Source: Trichocoleus desertorum ATA4-8-CV12 (GTDB lineage Bacteria > Cyanobacteriota > Cyanobacteriia > FACHB-46). From it: DNA of 64,000 bases. A program made the position numbers and the translations under genes. Each line of letters opens with the position of its first letter. The first letter of the stretch is position 1. The notes under the pieces were generated by a model. That model saw nothing but the letters and a program-made list of their open reading frames with translations, searched no databases and was not told the origin of the DNA. This document shows, in pieces, positions 55,518 to 64,000 of the stretch. The stretch spans positions 248,001-312,000 of the forward strand of contig JAHHIL010000002.1 of assembly GCA_019358975.1 (NCBI GenBank), in the 5' to 3' direction.

Positions 55518-56237
55518 ATGGCATCTCGTTCTTCTACTGTTCCGTCTACTGAAATTTTTTATCCCAGTTCTGACGGTGAACGCATAGCAGAAGGTCACAT
55601 TCATCTTGAGGCTCTGTGGGCGACGCTGGAAGTTCTCAAGCAGTACCTTGAGGGTCGTCAAGCAACGGTTTTAGCCAACCAATTCCTCTATTTTGCGCCA
55701 GGTCTACTTAGGCTGCGAGTCGCACCCGATGTCATGGTGATTTTTGATGTTGCTCCTGGAGGCAGAGACAACTACAAGATTTGGGAGGAGAGCCAAGTTC
55801 CGGCGGTAATTTTTGAAGTCACTTCTCCAGGCACCAAAGAGCAGGATCAAGGATTTAAGAAAACCCTTTACGAACAGTTAGATGTGCAAGAATACTGGCT
55901 GTTTGACCCCAGAGGAGAATGGATCGAGGAGCAGTTAAAAGGATTTCGGCTGCATCGAGGGCAGTACGAACCCATTACAGATGGTCGCAGTGAACCCCTA
56001 AAATTGCGCCTACAAGTTGAAGAACAACTGATTGCCTTCTACCGAGAAGACACCGGGGAGAAATTGCTGATTCCTGGCGAATTGAGACAAGCGCTTCAGG
56101 TCGAACAACAAGCACGCCAACAGGCAGAAGCGCAAGCCGAACAAGAACGCCAACGGGCAGAACAAGCAGAGCTACAGGTGCGGCAGTTGCAGGAGAGATT
56201 GCGATCGCTCGGTATCGACCCAGAAACCTTAGAATAA
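55518..56237 (+). CDS. Uma2 family (DUF820) PD-(D/E)XK nuclease-like protein
   Basis: A 239-residue protein. The Uma2 core runs from about 20 to 170, with LRVAPDVMVIFDV and VIFEVTSPGTKEQD carrying the Asp and Glu of the PD-(D/E)XK fold, and YWLFDP. The C-terminus is a 60-residue Gln/Glu/Arg-rich coiled coil (QQARQQAEAQAEQERQRAEQAELQ). Uma2 genes are very numerous in cyanobacteria; their function is not established and they may be mobile. It is unlinked to its neighbours. Confidence 0.9.
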   Translation: MASRSSTVPSTEIFYPSSDGERIAEGHIHLEALWATLEVLKQYLEGRQATVLANQFLYFAPGLLRLRVAPDVMVIFDVAPGGRDNYKIWEESQVPAVIFEVTSPGTKEQDQGFKKTLYEQLDVQEYWLFDPRGEWIEEQLKGFRLHRGQYEPITDGRSEPLKLRLQVEEQLIAFYREDTGEKLLIPGELRQALQVEQQARQQAEAQAEQERQRAEQAELQVRQLQERLRSLGIDPETLE

Positions 56238-56258
56238 CGCCACAGACCAAAAAAATAA

Positions 56259-56275
56259 GGTGGGCAATGCCCACC
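56259..56275. repeat. Short hairpin repeat
   Basis: GGTGGGC-AAT-GCCCACC is a perfect 7-base-pair hairpin between convergent genes, 20 bases after the Uma2 stop. The motif is a common dispersed repeat in cyanobacterial genomes and may also serve as a terminator, although no T-run follows. Confidence 0.6.
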
Positions 56276-56304
56276 CTACAGTCATTCGTTGAACCGCAAC
56301 CCGC

Positions 56305-56940
56305 TTATTTGTCAGGTTGGGGAGTCATGCGGAGGTAAGGTCTGATTTCGGTCACGCCTTTAGGAAACTTCTGCTTCGCTTCTTCGGTGGGGATAGAAGG
56401 GACAACGACCACATCATCGCCATCTTTCCAGTTCACAGGCGTGGCAACGCTGTAGTTGTCGGTCAGTTGCAGAGAATCAATCACTCGCAGAATTTCTTGG
56501 AAGTTGCGGCCTGTGCTGGGGGGATAGGTGATCGTCAAACGGAGCTTTCTTTGAGGATCGATTACGAACACGGTGCGAACGGTGAGCTTGGCATTGGCAT
56601 TGGGGTGGATCATGCCGTACAGATCAGACACCTTCTTGTCGTCGTCGGCCAAGATGGGGTAGTTAACCGTGGTGTTCTGAATTTCGTTGATGTCGCAGAT
56701 CCAGCCTTTGTGGGACTCGGCATCATCAACACTCAGTGCGATCACTTTAGCGTTGCGCTTGTCGAATTCGGGCTTGAGTCTAGAAACTTCGCCGAGTTCG
56801 GTGGTGCAAACTGGCGTGTAGTCAGCAGGGTGAGAGAAGAGAACAACCCAGCTATCGCCAGCCCAATCGTAAAAGTTGATTTCGCCTTCGCTGGATTGCT
56901 GCGTAAAGTTGGGAACTGCGTCACCAAGTTGGAGAACCAT
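56305..56940 (-). CDS. 1-Cys peroxiredoxin
   Basis: A 211-residue Prx6-type peroxiredoxin. The peroxidatic Cys lies in SHPADYTPVCTTELGEVSRL, preceded by FYDWAGDSWVVLFSHP, and the long C-terminal domain VATPVNWKDGDDVVVVPSIPTEEAKQKFP is typical of the 1-Cys class; no resolving Cys is evident at the usual place of 2-Cys enzymes. It reduces hydrogen peroxide and alkyl peroxides. The start is ATG 56940. Confidence 0.95.
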   Translation of the reverse strand: MVLQLGDAVPNFTQQSSEGEINFYDWAGDSWVVLFSHPADYTPVCTTELGEVSRLKPEFDKRNAKVIALSVDDAESHKGWICDINEIQNTTVNYPILADDDKKVSDLYGMIHPNANAKLTVRTVFVIDPQRKLRLTITYPPSTGRNFQEILRVIDSLQLTDNYSVATPVNWKDGDDVVVVPSIPTEEAKQKFPKGVTEIRPYLRMTPQPDK

Positions 56941-57042
56941 AACCGAGATTTCCTGTGGTCTAAGTATGCGAGTCAGATCAAATATTCTAACCCGTGATCA
57001 TGACACAAAACTCCGGTTTTCCGCTCGGAGTTTAGATCTATT

Positions 57043-57996
57043 TTATGATTTTACTGCGGATGGGTCCGTCTTGGGTTGTCGGCCTAAGGCGATCGCAAAA
57101 GACCCAGACACTACTAAAATCGCCCCTACCATTCCTAAAACAGTTAGCTGCTCTGGGGCAATCAGAGTCGGCCAAAAGACAGCAACTCCTAACATGGTGC
57201 CAATGGTAACAACGGGCGTGAGCGCTAGCACAGCACTAACTCTAGAGGCTTCCCAATGATCCAACGCCTCAGCAAAGGCACCATAAGCAATCAAAGTATT
57301 TAAAGCGCAAAAGAGCAAGGCGATCCAGTGAAATGTATCCAAACTTAGAAGTTTCTGGGGGGCAGCAGTTGGGGTAAAGAGCAGCGTCGCCCCGCCATAA
57401 ATCGCCATCATAATTGTGGCGGAGGGCAAAGTTTGTAGCAGTTGCTTCTGGGCTAAAGCGTAGACCGCCCAAGCGATCGCGGCCAACACCAGCAAACCAC
57501 TCCCACCCAGATATTGAGCCGAGCTGGTCATGAGTGCTTGCAGTTGCTCATGAAAAAACAGAGAAAATCCCAGAGTCAGCAAAACTAAACCTGCCCACTG
57601 ACGCAAGGTATAGCGCTCCTTAAACACCCACAAAGCCCCTAATCCCATCGAAACGGGCGCTAGCTGAATCAGCACTTGGGCATTAGCAGGTGAAGTTTGA
57701 GCCAGTCCTTGCAGAAAAAGTAAGTAGTTGATCGCCAGAAACACAGTGGCGATCGCCAACAGCTTCCACAATCCGGGCGATCGCAGCTTTTCTAAATTGG
57801 GTAATTGTTTGCGGCTCGCTAAATACAGCGCCAGCAACCCAAAAGAAACGAGAAAGCGAAACCAAGTAACGGTGTATACATCCAGCACTTGCAACGTCAC
57901 CATTAACGCCACTGGTAGCACTCCCCAAAGCAATACGGTTAGCAGGGACAACGCTAAACCCAAGCGCCAGCGCCCCGAACTATGGTGCAGTGGCAT
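57043..57996 (-). CDS. EamA/DMT-family transporter
   Basis: A 317-residue membrane protein with ten hydrophobic segments and two EamA repeats: the first from LGLALSLLTVLLWGVLPVALMVTLQVL, the second from LGGSGLLVLAAIAWAVYALAQKQL. Family members export amino acids, purines or other metabolites. No neighbouring gene suggests a substrate. The start is ATG 57996. Confidence 0.9.
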   Translation of the reverse strand: MPLHHSSGRWRLGLALSLLTVLLWGVLPVALMVTLQVLDVYTVTWFRFLVSFGLLALYLASRKQLPNLEKLRSPGLWKLLAIATVFLAINYLLFLQGLAQTSPANAQVLIQLAPVSMGLGALWVFKERYTLRQWAGLVLLTLGFSLFFHEQLQALMTSSAQYLGGSGLLVLAAIAWAVYALAQKQLLQTLPSATIMMAIYGGATLLFTPTAAPQKLLSLDTFHWIALLFCALNTLIAYGAFAEALDHWEASRVSAVLALTPVVTIGTMLGVAVFWPTLIAPEQLTVLGMVGAILVVSGSFAIALGRQPKTDPSAVKS

Positions 57997-58204
57997 AAAC
58001 CCTCAGATAAAAATTAGATAGAAAACAGATGCTTCCAACGGCACAGGACTTCTAGTTTAGCGATTGCTAACTTGAGAATTAGCTAGACAGCCCAATCAAC
58101 CGATGCGGCAAGAATGGGTCATGTCGCCAAAGCTCTTGAAAAACCACTTGCATTTCATGCGATCGATTAGTAATTAAAACTAATTGGTGGCATCAGTACC
58201 TCTT

Positions 58205-58528
58205 ATGTTTGATACTTTCCTAATTAGCGTATTGCGACTTCTGTATTTCCTGATCCAGCTGATTCAGCCGATCCTAGTACCCATCTGTTTTATTACGGCT
58301 TGGGGTCTAATTGTCTTAGTGAGTTGGAACACTTGGTCAGCTGTGCGAGATGGGGTCAACAACGCCAAGAAGATGCACCGAATTCCTTGTGCTAACTGCG
58401 AATTCTTCACCGGAGACTATCACCTCAAATGCACTGTGCATCCAGACACAGCCCTCTCTGAGGATGCAATCTACTGTCGTGACTACGAACCCACTTCTCA
58501 GCCCCTCCCGGTTTCTCATCGGTACTAA
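58205..58528 (+). CDS. Small membrane protein with conserved Cys motif
   Basis: About 107 residues from ATG 58205; a GTG start at 58184 is possible. A long hydrophobic segment (LLYFLIQLIQPILVPICFITAWGLIVLVSW) spans the membrane once or twice. The soluble C-terminus has four Cys: CANCEFF, LKCTVHP and YCRDYEP, arranged like a small metal- or cluster-binding site. I recognise no named family; related short proteins are seen in cyanobacteria. Confidence 0.75.
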   Translation: MFDTFLISVLRLLYFLIQLIQPILVPICFITAWGLIVLVSWNTWSAVRDGVNNAKKMHRIPCANCEFFTGDYHLKCTVHPDTALSEDAIYCRDYEPTSQPLPVSHRY

Positions 58529-58581
58529 TTGTTCTCTCTGATACTCTAAGATCGTTGCTGGCGATCGCGTGAGAATTAGGG

Positions 58582-58947
58582 ATGTTAGTACGAAAACTCT
58601 ACGACTGCGAAGAATTTGTGGCAGGCGACAGTACCCTGCTACGGGAACTCCTACATCCTGACAAACAAGCGATCGATTTACGCTACAGTCTCGCCCACGC
58701 GATCGTCCCGGTTGGGGAAACCTCTACGCCTCATGCTCTCACCACCTCGGAGGTCTACTACATGCTCAGCGGTCAAGGTGAGATGCACATTGGCGACGAA
58801 ACCCAAATAGTGGCACCGGGAGATGCCGTTTATATTCCACCCAACGCTAAGCAATTTATTCGTAACACTGGCAGCGAACAGCTAGTATTCATTTGCATTG
58901 TTGATCCTGCGTGGCGCAAGGAAGATGAAACAGTCTATGAGGCGTAA
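58582..58947 (+). CDS. Cupin-domain protein
   Basis: A 121-residue single-cupin protein. The two cupin motifs are TSTPHALTTSEVYYMLSGQGEMHIGDE (here without the usual His-x-His; only one His) and GDAVYIPPNAKQFIRNTG. The incomplete first metal motif makes an enzyme role uncertain. It lies 100 bases upstream of the formaldehyde dehydrogenase gene on the same strand and may be co-transcribed. Confidence 0.85.
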   Translation: MLVRKLYDCEEFVAGDSTLLRELLHPDKQAIDLRYSLAHAIVPVGETSTPHALTTSEVYYMLSGQGEMHIGDETQIVAPGDAVYIPPNAKQFIRNTGSEQLVFICIVDPAWRKEDETVYEA

Positions 58948-59044
58948 GGATTACAGCACTTAAAGCTCCTACAAACTGCACTAGAAGGTCAAATCAGGGA
59001 TACTCAGTATTCTGGATCTATGCAGAGAAACTAGGAGCCGTGAG

Positions 59045-60154
59045 ATGGACGTTAAAGCCGCCGTTGCTTTTGAAGCTGGAAAGCCGTTGAGTATTGAAAC
59101 GGTGCAGCTCGAAGGCCCTCAAGCAGGGGAAGTGCTGGTCGAAATTAAAGCGACAGGTGTCTGTCACACCGATGCCTTTACGCTATCTGGAGCTGACCCA
59201 GAAGGCTTATTTCCGGCGATTTTGGGGCACGAAGGAGCGGGTGTGGTCGTAGAAGTGGGGCCAGGAGTGACTTCGGTGAAACCTGGCGATCATGTGATTC
59301 CCCTCTACACCGCAGAATGCCGCAATTGCGAGTATTGCCTTAGCTTCAAAACCAACCTCTGCCAAGCGATTCGCGGTACCCAAGGCCGAGGACTAATGCC
59401 TAATGGTACTAGCCGTTTCTCGATGGGCGGCAAGATGATCCATCACTACATGGGCACCTCCACCTTCGCCAACTACACGGTTCTACCCGAAATTGCCGTC
59501 GCCAAAATTCGGGAAGATGCCCCCTTCGACAAGGTTTGCTATATCGGCTGTGGCGTGACCACCGGAATTGGTGCAGTACTCTACACTGCCAAAGTCGAGC
59601 CAGGAGCAAATGTCGTGGTATTTGGCTTGGGTGGTATTGGCCTCAACGTCATCCAGGGTGCCCGCATGGTGGGAGCCAACATGATTGTGGGGGTAGACAT
59701 CAACCCCACAAAACGCGCCTTAGCTGAAAAACTCGGCATGACCCACTTCGTCAACCCGAAAGAAGTGGAGGGTGACTTGGTAGCGCACTTAGTAGAACTA
59801 ACCAAAGGGGGCGCGGACTATAGCTTTGAGTGCATTGGCAACGTCAACGTGATGCGGCAAGCCTTGGAGTGTTGCCATAAAGGTTGGGGCGTTAGCGTCA
59901 TCATTGGCGTAGCAGGTGCAGGCCAGGAAATCAGCACTCGACCCTTTCAACTGGTGACTGGTCGTGTCTGGAAAGGCTCAGCGTTTGGGGGAGCCAGAGG
60001 CCGCACCGATGTCCCCAAGATTGTGGATTGGTACATGGACGGCAAAATCAACATTGATGATTTGATTACCAATGTGATGCCAGTGGAGCAAATCAATGAA
60101 GCCTTTGACCTGATGCATAAAGGGGACGCAATTCGGACAGTAGTGACGTTTTAG
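59045..60154 (+). CDS. frmA: S-(hydroxymethyl)glutathione dehydrogenase / class III alcohol dehydrogenase
   Basis: A 369-residue zinc-dependent medium-chain dehydrogenase. Catalytic zinc ligands are in [16 protein letters not shown] and CGVTTG; the structural zinc Cys cluster is [15 protein letters not shown]. The class III signature residues fit glutathione-dependent formaldehyde dehydrogenase, which also acts on S-nitrosoglutathione. It oxidises S-hydroxymethylglutathione to S-formylglutathione with NAD. Together with fghA at 60.8 kb it forms the formaldehyde detoxification pathway. The GTGAGATGG region gives ATG at 59045 with GGAGCC upstream. Confidence 0.97.
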   Translation: MDVKAAVAFEAGKPLSIETVQLEGPQAGEVLVEIKATGVCHTDAFTLSGADPEGLFPAILGHEGAGVVVEVGPGVTSVKPGDHVIPLYTAECRNCEYCLSFKTNLCQAIRGTQGRGLMPNGTSRFSMGGKMIHHYMGTSTFANYTVLPEIAVAKIREDAPFDKVCYIGCGVTTGIGAVLYTAKVEPGANVVVFGLGGIGLNVIQGARMVGANMIVGVDINPTKRALAEKLGMTHFVNPKEVEGDLVAHLVELTKGGADYSFECIGNVNVMRQALECCHKGWGVSVIIGVAGAGQEISTRPFQLVTGRVWKGSAFGGARGRTDVPKIVDWYMDGKINIDDLITNVMPVEQINEAFDLMHKGDAIRTVVTF

Positions 60155-60165
60155 CGGAAAAGCCG

Positions 60166-60702
60166 ATGGATGAGATCGTTATTGTTGAATATGATCCATG
60201 TTGGCCAAGCTTATTTGAAGCGGAAAAAGCCAAGCTCCAAAAAGTTTTAGATACTGAGCTAGTTGTTTCAATAGAGCATATTGGAAGTACAGCAGTGCTA
60301 GGGCTAGCCGCCAAGCCCATCATCGATCTGATGGTGGTCATTCGTTCTTTAAATGTAGCGAAACAGGCTGTGCCTTTACTTGAGAAACTAGACTACGTTT
60401 ACTGGCACGATAATCCTGACTCTAATCGCTTGTTTTTTGTAAAAGGGCTACCTCCCTACGATCTACAGCGTACTCATCACATTCATATGGTTGAAGCTGA
60501 GAGTAAGTTTTGCGAGCGATCGCTGTTTCGGGACTATCTACGAATCCATTTGGATGAAGCAAAGAGGTATGAGGCTCTGAAGCGCGACTTGGCAGTGCGC
60601 TTTCGCAGCGATCGCGAAGGCTACACCAATGGTAAGAGCGAGTACATTCAGACTGTCATGGCTCAGGCACGTCAATGGCAATCTTATGAATGGTCGCAAT
60701 AG
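60166..60702 (+). CDS. GrpB family protein (UPF0157)
   Basis: A 178-residue protein of the nucleotidyltransferase-like GrpB/UPF0157 family: VEYDPCWPSLFEAEKAKLQ, IEHIGSTAVLGLAAKPIIDLMVVI with the GS...D.D-like pattern, and HHIHMVEA. Its substrate is not known; some members are fused to dephospho-CoA kinase. It starts only 11 bases after the dehydrogenase and is followed by fghA, which places it inside the formaldehyde operon. Confidence 0.9.
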   Translation: MDEIVIVEYDPCWPSLFEAEKAKLQKVLDTELVVSIEHIGSTAVLGLAAKPIIDLMVVIRSLNVAKQAVPLLEKLDYVYWHDNPDSNRLFFVKGLPPYDLQRTHHIHMVEAESKFCERSLFRDYLRIHLDEAKRYEALKRDLAVRFRSDREGYTNGKSEYIQTVMAQARQWQSYEWSQ

Positions 60703-60766
60703 GCCACTCTGAGTTGATTGTCTTTGTCCTAGCGAAGATCCTATTCGCAGTTCCTTAATCAGGCTC

Positions 60767-61615
60767 ATGGTTAGTGAATTGAAACTTATAACTCAATACG
60801 TCTGCTTTGACGGCACCGTTGGCTTTTACAGTCACTCGTCTTCCGCTTGCAATAGTGAGATGAAGTTTTCGGTGTATCAGCCGCCGCAAGCCCAGACAGA
60901 ACCCGTGCCTGTGTTGTACTTCCTTTCTGGGTTAACCTGCACCGAGGAAAACTTCATTACCAAGGCAGGAGCACAACAGTTCGCCGCGAAGTATGGGGTG
61001 ATACTCGTGGCACCGGATACGAGTCCCCGCAACACAAGCATTCCTGGCGAAGACGACGATTGGGATTTTGGCACTGGAGCAGGGTTCTATGTGGATGCCA
61101 CAGAGGAGCCGTGGAGCCAGCACTACCGCATGTATAGCTACGTCACCGAAGAACTCCCAGCACTGATCACCGAGCATTTCCCGGTAAAGTCCGATCGCCA
61201 AAGCATTTTTGGTCATTCGATGGGCGGTCATGGAGCGCTAGTTTGTGCACTGAGGAATCGCGATCGCTACCTTTCTGTTTCTGCCTTTGCCCCGATTGTG
61301 GCTCCGATGCGTTGTGCCTGGGGAGAAAAAGCCTTTAGTAATTATTTGGGTGCCGACCAGGAGCAGTGGCGAGCTTACGATGCCAGTGAACTAGTCCTGA
61401 CAGCGAAGTGGCAGCGCCCCATTCTAATCGACCAAGGCACCGCAGATAACTTCTTAGAAAATCAACTGAAGCCACAGTTATTTGAGCAAGCCTGTGCCCA
61501 AGTGGGACAACCTCTAACATTGCGAATGCAGTCAGGATACGACCACAGCTACTACTTCATCGCCACATTTATGGAAGACCACATTCGCCATCATGCCGAG
61601 GCTTTGTGGGCATAA
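60767..61615 (+). CDS. fghA: S-formylglutathione hydrolase
   Basis: A 282-residue alpha/beta hydrolase (esterase D). The nucleophile Ser is in [10 protein letters not shown]; the oxyanion segment is [17 protein letters not shown]; the acid and His are in [10 protein letters not shown] and SGYDHSYYF. It hydrolyses S-formylglutathione to formate and glutathione, following the dehydrogenase two genes upstream. The end of the gene overlaps the terminator that serves the opposite strand. Confidence 0.97.
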   Translation: MVSELKLITQYVCFDGTVGFYSHSSSACNSEMKFSVYQPPQAQTEPVPVLYFLSGLTCTEENFITKAGAQQFAAKYGVILVAPDTSPRNTSIPGEDDDWDFGTGAGFYVDATEEPWSQHYRMYSYVTEELPALITEHFPVKSDRQSIFGHSMGGHGALVCALRNRDRYLSVSAFAPIVAPMRCAWGEKAFSNYLGADQEQWRAYDASELVLTAKWQRPILIDQGTADNFLENQLKPQLFEQACAQVGQPLTLRMQSGYDHSYYFIATFMEDHIRHHAEALWA

Positions 61616-61648
61616 AAAAAATCCCCAGCACAAGGCCAGGGATTAAAT
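61616..61648 (-). terminator. Terminator of the minus-strand small gene
   Basis: Read on the minus strand, ATCCCTGGC and GCTGGGGAT pair across CTTGT with one mismatch each side of the middle, and the stem is followed by seven T residues (the A-run at 61615-61622). It terminates the DUF4177-like gene from the right and may also hinder read-through of fghA. Confidence 0.65.
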
Positions 61649-61770
61649 TCAGGGTGCATCTACCATTCCTTTCTTCTAGGAGGTGGGGGGTAGCTCCGGA
61701 AAAAGTCGAGCAACTTTAGTGAAAATGAAATGTGGAAGTTGCGATCGCTCTACCACTTCACGCCCAGCGG

Positions 61771-61950
61771 TCAACTATCCTGTTGGGGTCGCTTGAAGAA
61801 GGCAACCATATCCTTAGCAGTGTCACTCACCACTGAAACTAACTCCCAGCCTTGCTCACCTAATTCTTTTATGTTTCTCCAGCTACCATTCGCTGCCTGG
61901 TAAGACCCGGACGCATTGACATAAACCGTAAGGTATTCAAAACGCTGCAT
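61771..61950 (-). CDS. Small DUF4177-like protein
   Basis: About 59 residues from ATG 61950; the open frame runs further up (62058) with an unconserved Cys-rich stretch. The core is MQRFEYLTVYVNASG, then IKELGEQGWELVSVV and MVAFFKRP, a pattern typical of the DUF4177 family (short beta-alpha-beta proteins of unknown role). The terminator at 61616-61648 lies downstream. Confidence 0.75.
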   Translation of the reverse strand: MQRFEYLTVYVNASGSYQAANGSWRNIKELGEQGWELVSVVSDTAKDMVAFFKRPQQDS

Positions 61951-62109
61951 AGTGTTTGGCTCAATCGCAAAGTTTCTAGCTGATTCGGAGACGGCCTCAA
62001 TGCAGCGGCTCACTTGGAATCTGCTGCAAATGCTATAGCATGCCCTTTCCCCAAGCATTATTCGTTATCGTGAAAAAAGTTCGGTGCGGCGATAGGGAGC
62101 TTGGGAAGC

Positions 62110-62988
62110 ATGAGCAACGGTCAACTAATCAAACTCTGGGCCTGGTCACTCGGCATTTTTCTGTGTTTCGCCTCACCTGCTTCGGCGCAAACCGTTTTTA
62201 GTCCGATTCAGCAGCGCTTAAGCCCCCAAATTGTCCTCCGACAACTAGCAGCCGCCGATGTGGTTTACCTAGGCGAAACCCACGATAGCCCAGCCGACCA
62301 TCGAGCGCAACTCAAAATTATTCAAGCGCTGCACCAAAAACAGCCCCAACTGGCGATCGCGCTAGAAATGTTTCAACGCCCCTATCAACTAGCAATTGAT
62401 CGCTATCTAGCAGGCAAAATCACCGAAGCAGAACTGCGTCAACAAAGCCAATTCGACCAACGCTGGGGTTACGACTGGGAATATTACGCCCCCATTTTGC
62501 GCTTCGCCAAAGCCAACCGCTTGCCAGTTCTCGCCCTCAACACCCCCACAGAAGTTACCCGAAAAGTGGCGCGCCAAGGCTTAAACAGTTTGACTGCCAG
62601 CGATCGCCAATTCGCCCCACCCGCCTCAGAGATCCGCACTGATAACGCCGCCTATCGCCAACGCATCCAGAAAATTTACGAAGAAATACACCAAGGCCAT
62701 AGTTCCAGCAACAACTTTGAGCAATTCTTTCAAGCCCAAGTGCTCTGGGACGAAACAATGGCCGATCGCATCGCCCAATTTGCCACCACTCATCCCAACC
62801 ACCAAATCGTCGTCCTAGCTGGCCAAGGCCACATCATTTACGGAGACGGCATCCCCAGTCGAGTCGCCCGCCGCCTCAAAAACATCCCTAACTTCGTGCA
62901 GCGCTTAGTCCTACTCAACCCAGCGCCAGAAGAGTTGAAAAAAGGAAGTAGGGCGATCGCAGACTACATTTGGAAGGATGAGGGATGA
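62110..62988 (+). CDS. ChaN-like haem-binding/Tiki-superfamily exported protein
   Basis: About 292 residues from ATG 62110 (a TTG at 62101 is also in frame). The N-terminus is a signal peptide (LWAWSLGIFLCFASPASAQ). The ChaN domain (DUF399) has VVYLGETHDSPADHRAQLKIIQAL, ALEMFQRPYQLAIDRYLAG, and VVLAGQGHIIYGDGIPSRVARR. ChaN binds haem in Campylobacter; relatives in the Tiki/EreA superfamily have the paired GETHD and GQGH. The last codons and stop lie in a heptamer repeat array, so the C-terminal WKDEG may be repeat-derived. Confidence 0.9.
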   Translation: MSNGQLIKLWAWSLGIFLCFASPASAQTVFSPIQQRLSPQIVLRQLAAADVVYLGETHDSPADHRAQLKIIQALHQKQPQLAIALEMFQRPYQLAIDRYLAGKITEAELRQQSQFDQRWGYDWEYYAPILRFAKANRLPVLALNTPTEVTRKVARQGLNSLTASDRQFAPPASEIRTDNAAYRQRIQKIYEEIHQGHSSSNNFEQFFQAQVLWDETMADRIAQFATTHPNHQIVVLAGQGHIIYGDGIPSRVARRLKNIPNFVQRLVLLNPAPEELKKGSRAIADYIWKDEG

Positions 62989-63040
62989 GGGAGGGAGGAA
63001 GGATGAGGGATGAGGGATGAAGGATGCAAGGGAAGATGAG
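62974..63040 (+). repeat. Heptamer repeat array at the end of the ChaN-like gene
   Basis: Repeated GGATGAG/GGGAGGA/GGATGAA heptamers run through the stop codon of the ChaN-like gene. They are the complement of the TCCTTCATCC-type array at 49996-50051, with more irregular units. Confidence 0.75.
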
Positions 63041-63227
63041 GATGTATTTTAGGTGAGGGAATATTGAGGCGATCGTATTGCTTGAGTGCAGTAGCGGGTA
63101 TACCCAGGCGAATGGTATGATGATCAATTCAGTAGTGTCTATTAATGTAGAGTCTAATAGCCGATCGCCCAAAGCCGACAGCTATTAGCTTTAAACTTGT
63201 AATTCCCTAGGAGCAAACCCTTCAAGC

Positions 63228-63476
63228 ATGATCAAACTGCGATTGAAGCGATACGGCAAAAAGCGTGAAGTTAGTTACCGGATTGTAGCGATGAACAGCA
63301 GCACGCGCCGGGATGGCCGTCCCCTGCAAGAACTGGGTTTTTATAATCCCAGAACTGATGAAGTACGTCTAGAAATTGACGCGATCGTTAAATGGCTCAA
63401 AGAAGGAGCCCAGCCTACCGAAACGGTACGCAGCATTCTGAGAAAAGCCAATGTCTTCGAACAGGTCAATGCCTGA
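63228..63476 (+). CDS. rpsP: 30S ribosomal protein S16
   Basis: An 82-residue protein, [41 protein letters not shown], the classical S16 N-terminus. It binds 16S rRNA early in 30S assembly. TAGGAGC at 63208-63214 is the ribosome-binding site, somewhat far (13 bases) from the ATG. The stop overlaps the start of the KH protein gene by 8 bases, so rpsP and khpA are translationally coupled, as in most bacteria. Confidence 0.98.
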   Translation: MIKLRLKRYGKKREVSYRIVAMNSSTRRDGRPLQELGFYNPRTDEVRLEIDAIVKWLKEGAQPTETVRSILRKANVFEQVNA

Positions 63477-63879
63477 GGCATCCGGTCGAGAGGGGTTGGG
63501 TCACTCAACTCCGCCTCGTTCTGCTCACCCTAACTATGCTGGGTTGGTGCGCTTTCTAGTTCAACCTTTTCTGGAGTCACCAGAATCCCTCAAAGTAGAT
63601 TGTGAGATATCCCCTAGCCGACCCAGAATTTGGATTCGGCTAGCTTTTGATAGCTCGGATAAAGGGCGTGTATTTGGTCGCGGTGGGCGCAACATCCAAG
63701 CAATCCGAACTGTTTTAGAAGCTTCTGCTCAATCTTCTGGCCAAGCGATCTACTTAGACATTTTTGGGGGTGACTTGGTTGGTAGTCGAAATGAAGAATC
63801 AGACTCTGAGTCCAGTTCGAACTCTCCACCACCTCGTTCTACACCACCCAAAGCTGCTCCTAAACGCCGGACTCAGTAA
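63469..63879 (+). CDS. khpA: KH-domain RNA-binding protein (KhpA-like)
   Basis: About 136 residues from ATG 63469, which overlaps the rpsP stop (ATGCCTGA); an earlier ATG at 63451 would add six residues. The KH domain is at about 30-110, with the GxxG loop [15 protein letters not shown]. The tail (about 110-136) is Ser/Pro/Lys-rich and probably disordered. KhpA binds RNA with KhpB in other bacteria. In cyanobacteria this gene is regularly found between rpsP and phoH. Confidence 0.92.
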   Translation: MPEASGREGLGHSTPPRSAHPNYAGLVRFLVQPFLESPESLKVDCEISPSRPRIWIRLAFDSSDKGRVFGRGGRNIQAIRTVLEASAQSSGQAIYLDIFGGDLVGSRNEESDSESSSNSPPPRSTPPKAAPKRRTQ

Positions 63880-63985
63880 AGTATAAATTAGAAGCATGTG
63901 TAGGGCTGCCGCTTTATGCAAAGTGCGGTTGCTCTTAGAACATAGCCCCACTCTGAGATACACAGTAAGGAGGTGAGCACAGCAA

Positions 63986-64000
63986 GTGGCAGAAGTCCGT
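63986..64000 (+). CDS. Start of a downstream gene, probably phoH
   Basis: The last five codons of the window read GTG GCA GAA GTC CGT after the purine block AAGGAGG at 63967-63973. In cyanobacteria the gene behind rpsP-khpA is usually phoH, but five residues cannot show this. The 12-base spacing from the Shine-Dalgarno is long. Confidence 0.3.

Noticed and set aside
1-64000. CRISPR arrays, prophage or complete insertion sequences
   Set aside because: No direct repeats with regular unique spacers, no integrase, transposase or phage structural genes were found. The tandem arrays have 7- or 14-base units without spacers.

Overview
The window is cyanobacterial chromosome. GCGATCGC/CGATCG (HIP1-like) octamers are scattered through it, and it carries oxygenic-photosynthesis genes (petM, ycf39, ndhB, a high-light-inducible protein, the NblS partner SipA), 6S RNA directly behind purK, and several small protein families known only from cyanobacteria (DUF4327, DUF2949, SipA/DUF3148). 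The genus cannot be fixed from the sequence. Nearly all of it is ordinary core genome: no CRISPR array, prophage, complete insertion sequence or rRNA operon was seen.

Layout. 1-4.5 kb: selenium use for tRNA (5' end of mnmH, a selD fusion), yidD, rpsD, moaA. 4.6-12.5 kb: an MFS exporter, a STAS protein, cbiD, guaA, a CDF metal exporter and small cyanobacterial proteins; the guaA/CDF intergenic region holds three evenly phased TGTGGAAAA boxes beside an AT-rich stretch. 12.9-18.7 kb: pdxA, petM, a SmtB/ZiaR-type repressor, ycf39, nadK, an NblR-like response regulator and a DUF192 lipoprotein. 18.7-19.4 kb is a 710-base hairpin-rich non-coding span. 19.4-30.6 kb: a coiled-coil protein, trpC, lpdA, a SpoU methyltransferase, tRNA-Leu(CAG), murA (with a start-codon problem), an M48 protease, tRNA-Leu(CAA), a WD40 protein and a MerR regulator. 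30.9-39.8 kb: hlip, ald, topA, a structured leader before ndhB, and a cbiG-cobJ fusion. 39.8-46.5 kb: small membrane and lumenal proteins, an FkbM methyltransferase, purK with 6S RNA, a complementary M16 protease pair, sipA. 46.5-52.5 kb: a GHL10-type hydrolase, cbiX under a cobalamin riboswitch, and two convergent family-4 glycosyltransferases, one carrying repeat insertions. 52.5-64 kb: cyclophilin, a tandem TspO pair, cysK, a 1-Cys peroxiredoxin, an EamA transporter, a glutathione-dependent formaldehyde pathway (class III ADH and S-formylglutathione hydrolase), a ChaN-like protein, and rpsP with a KH protein and probably phoH.

Functional threads. Three separate loci contribute to corrin synthesis (cbiD, cbiG-cobJ, cbiX), and only cbiX shows a B12 riboswitch. 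The fused SelD and MnmH would form a pathway to 2-selenouridine in tRNA. petM, ycf39, ndhB, hlip, sipA and the NblR-like regulator serve the photosynthetic membrane and its stress response. The points most worth a second look are the box cluster at 10.1 kb, the structured non-coding regions at 18.8-19.2 and 35.9-36.1 kb, the repeat-laden glycosyltransferase at 50-51.3 kb, and the missing canonical start of murA.
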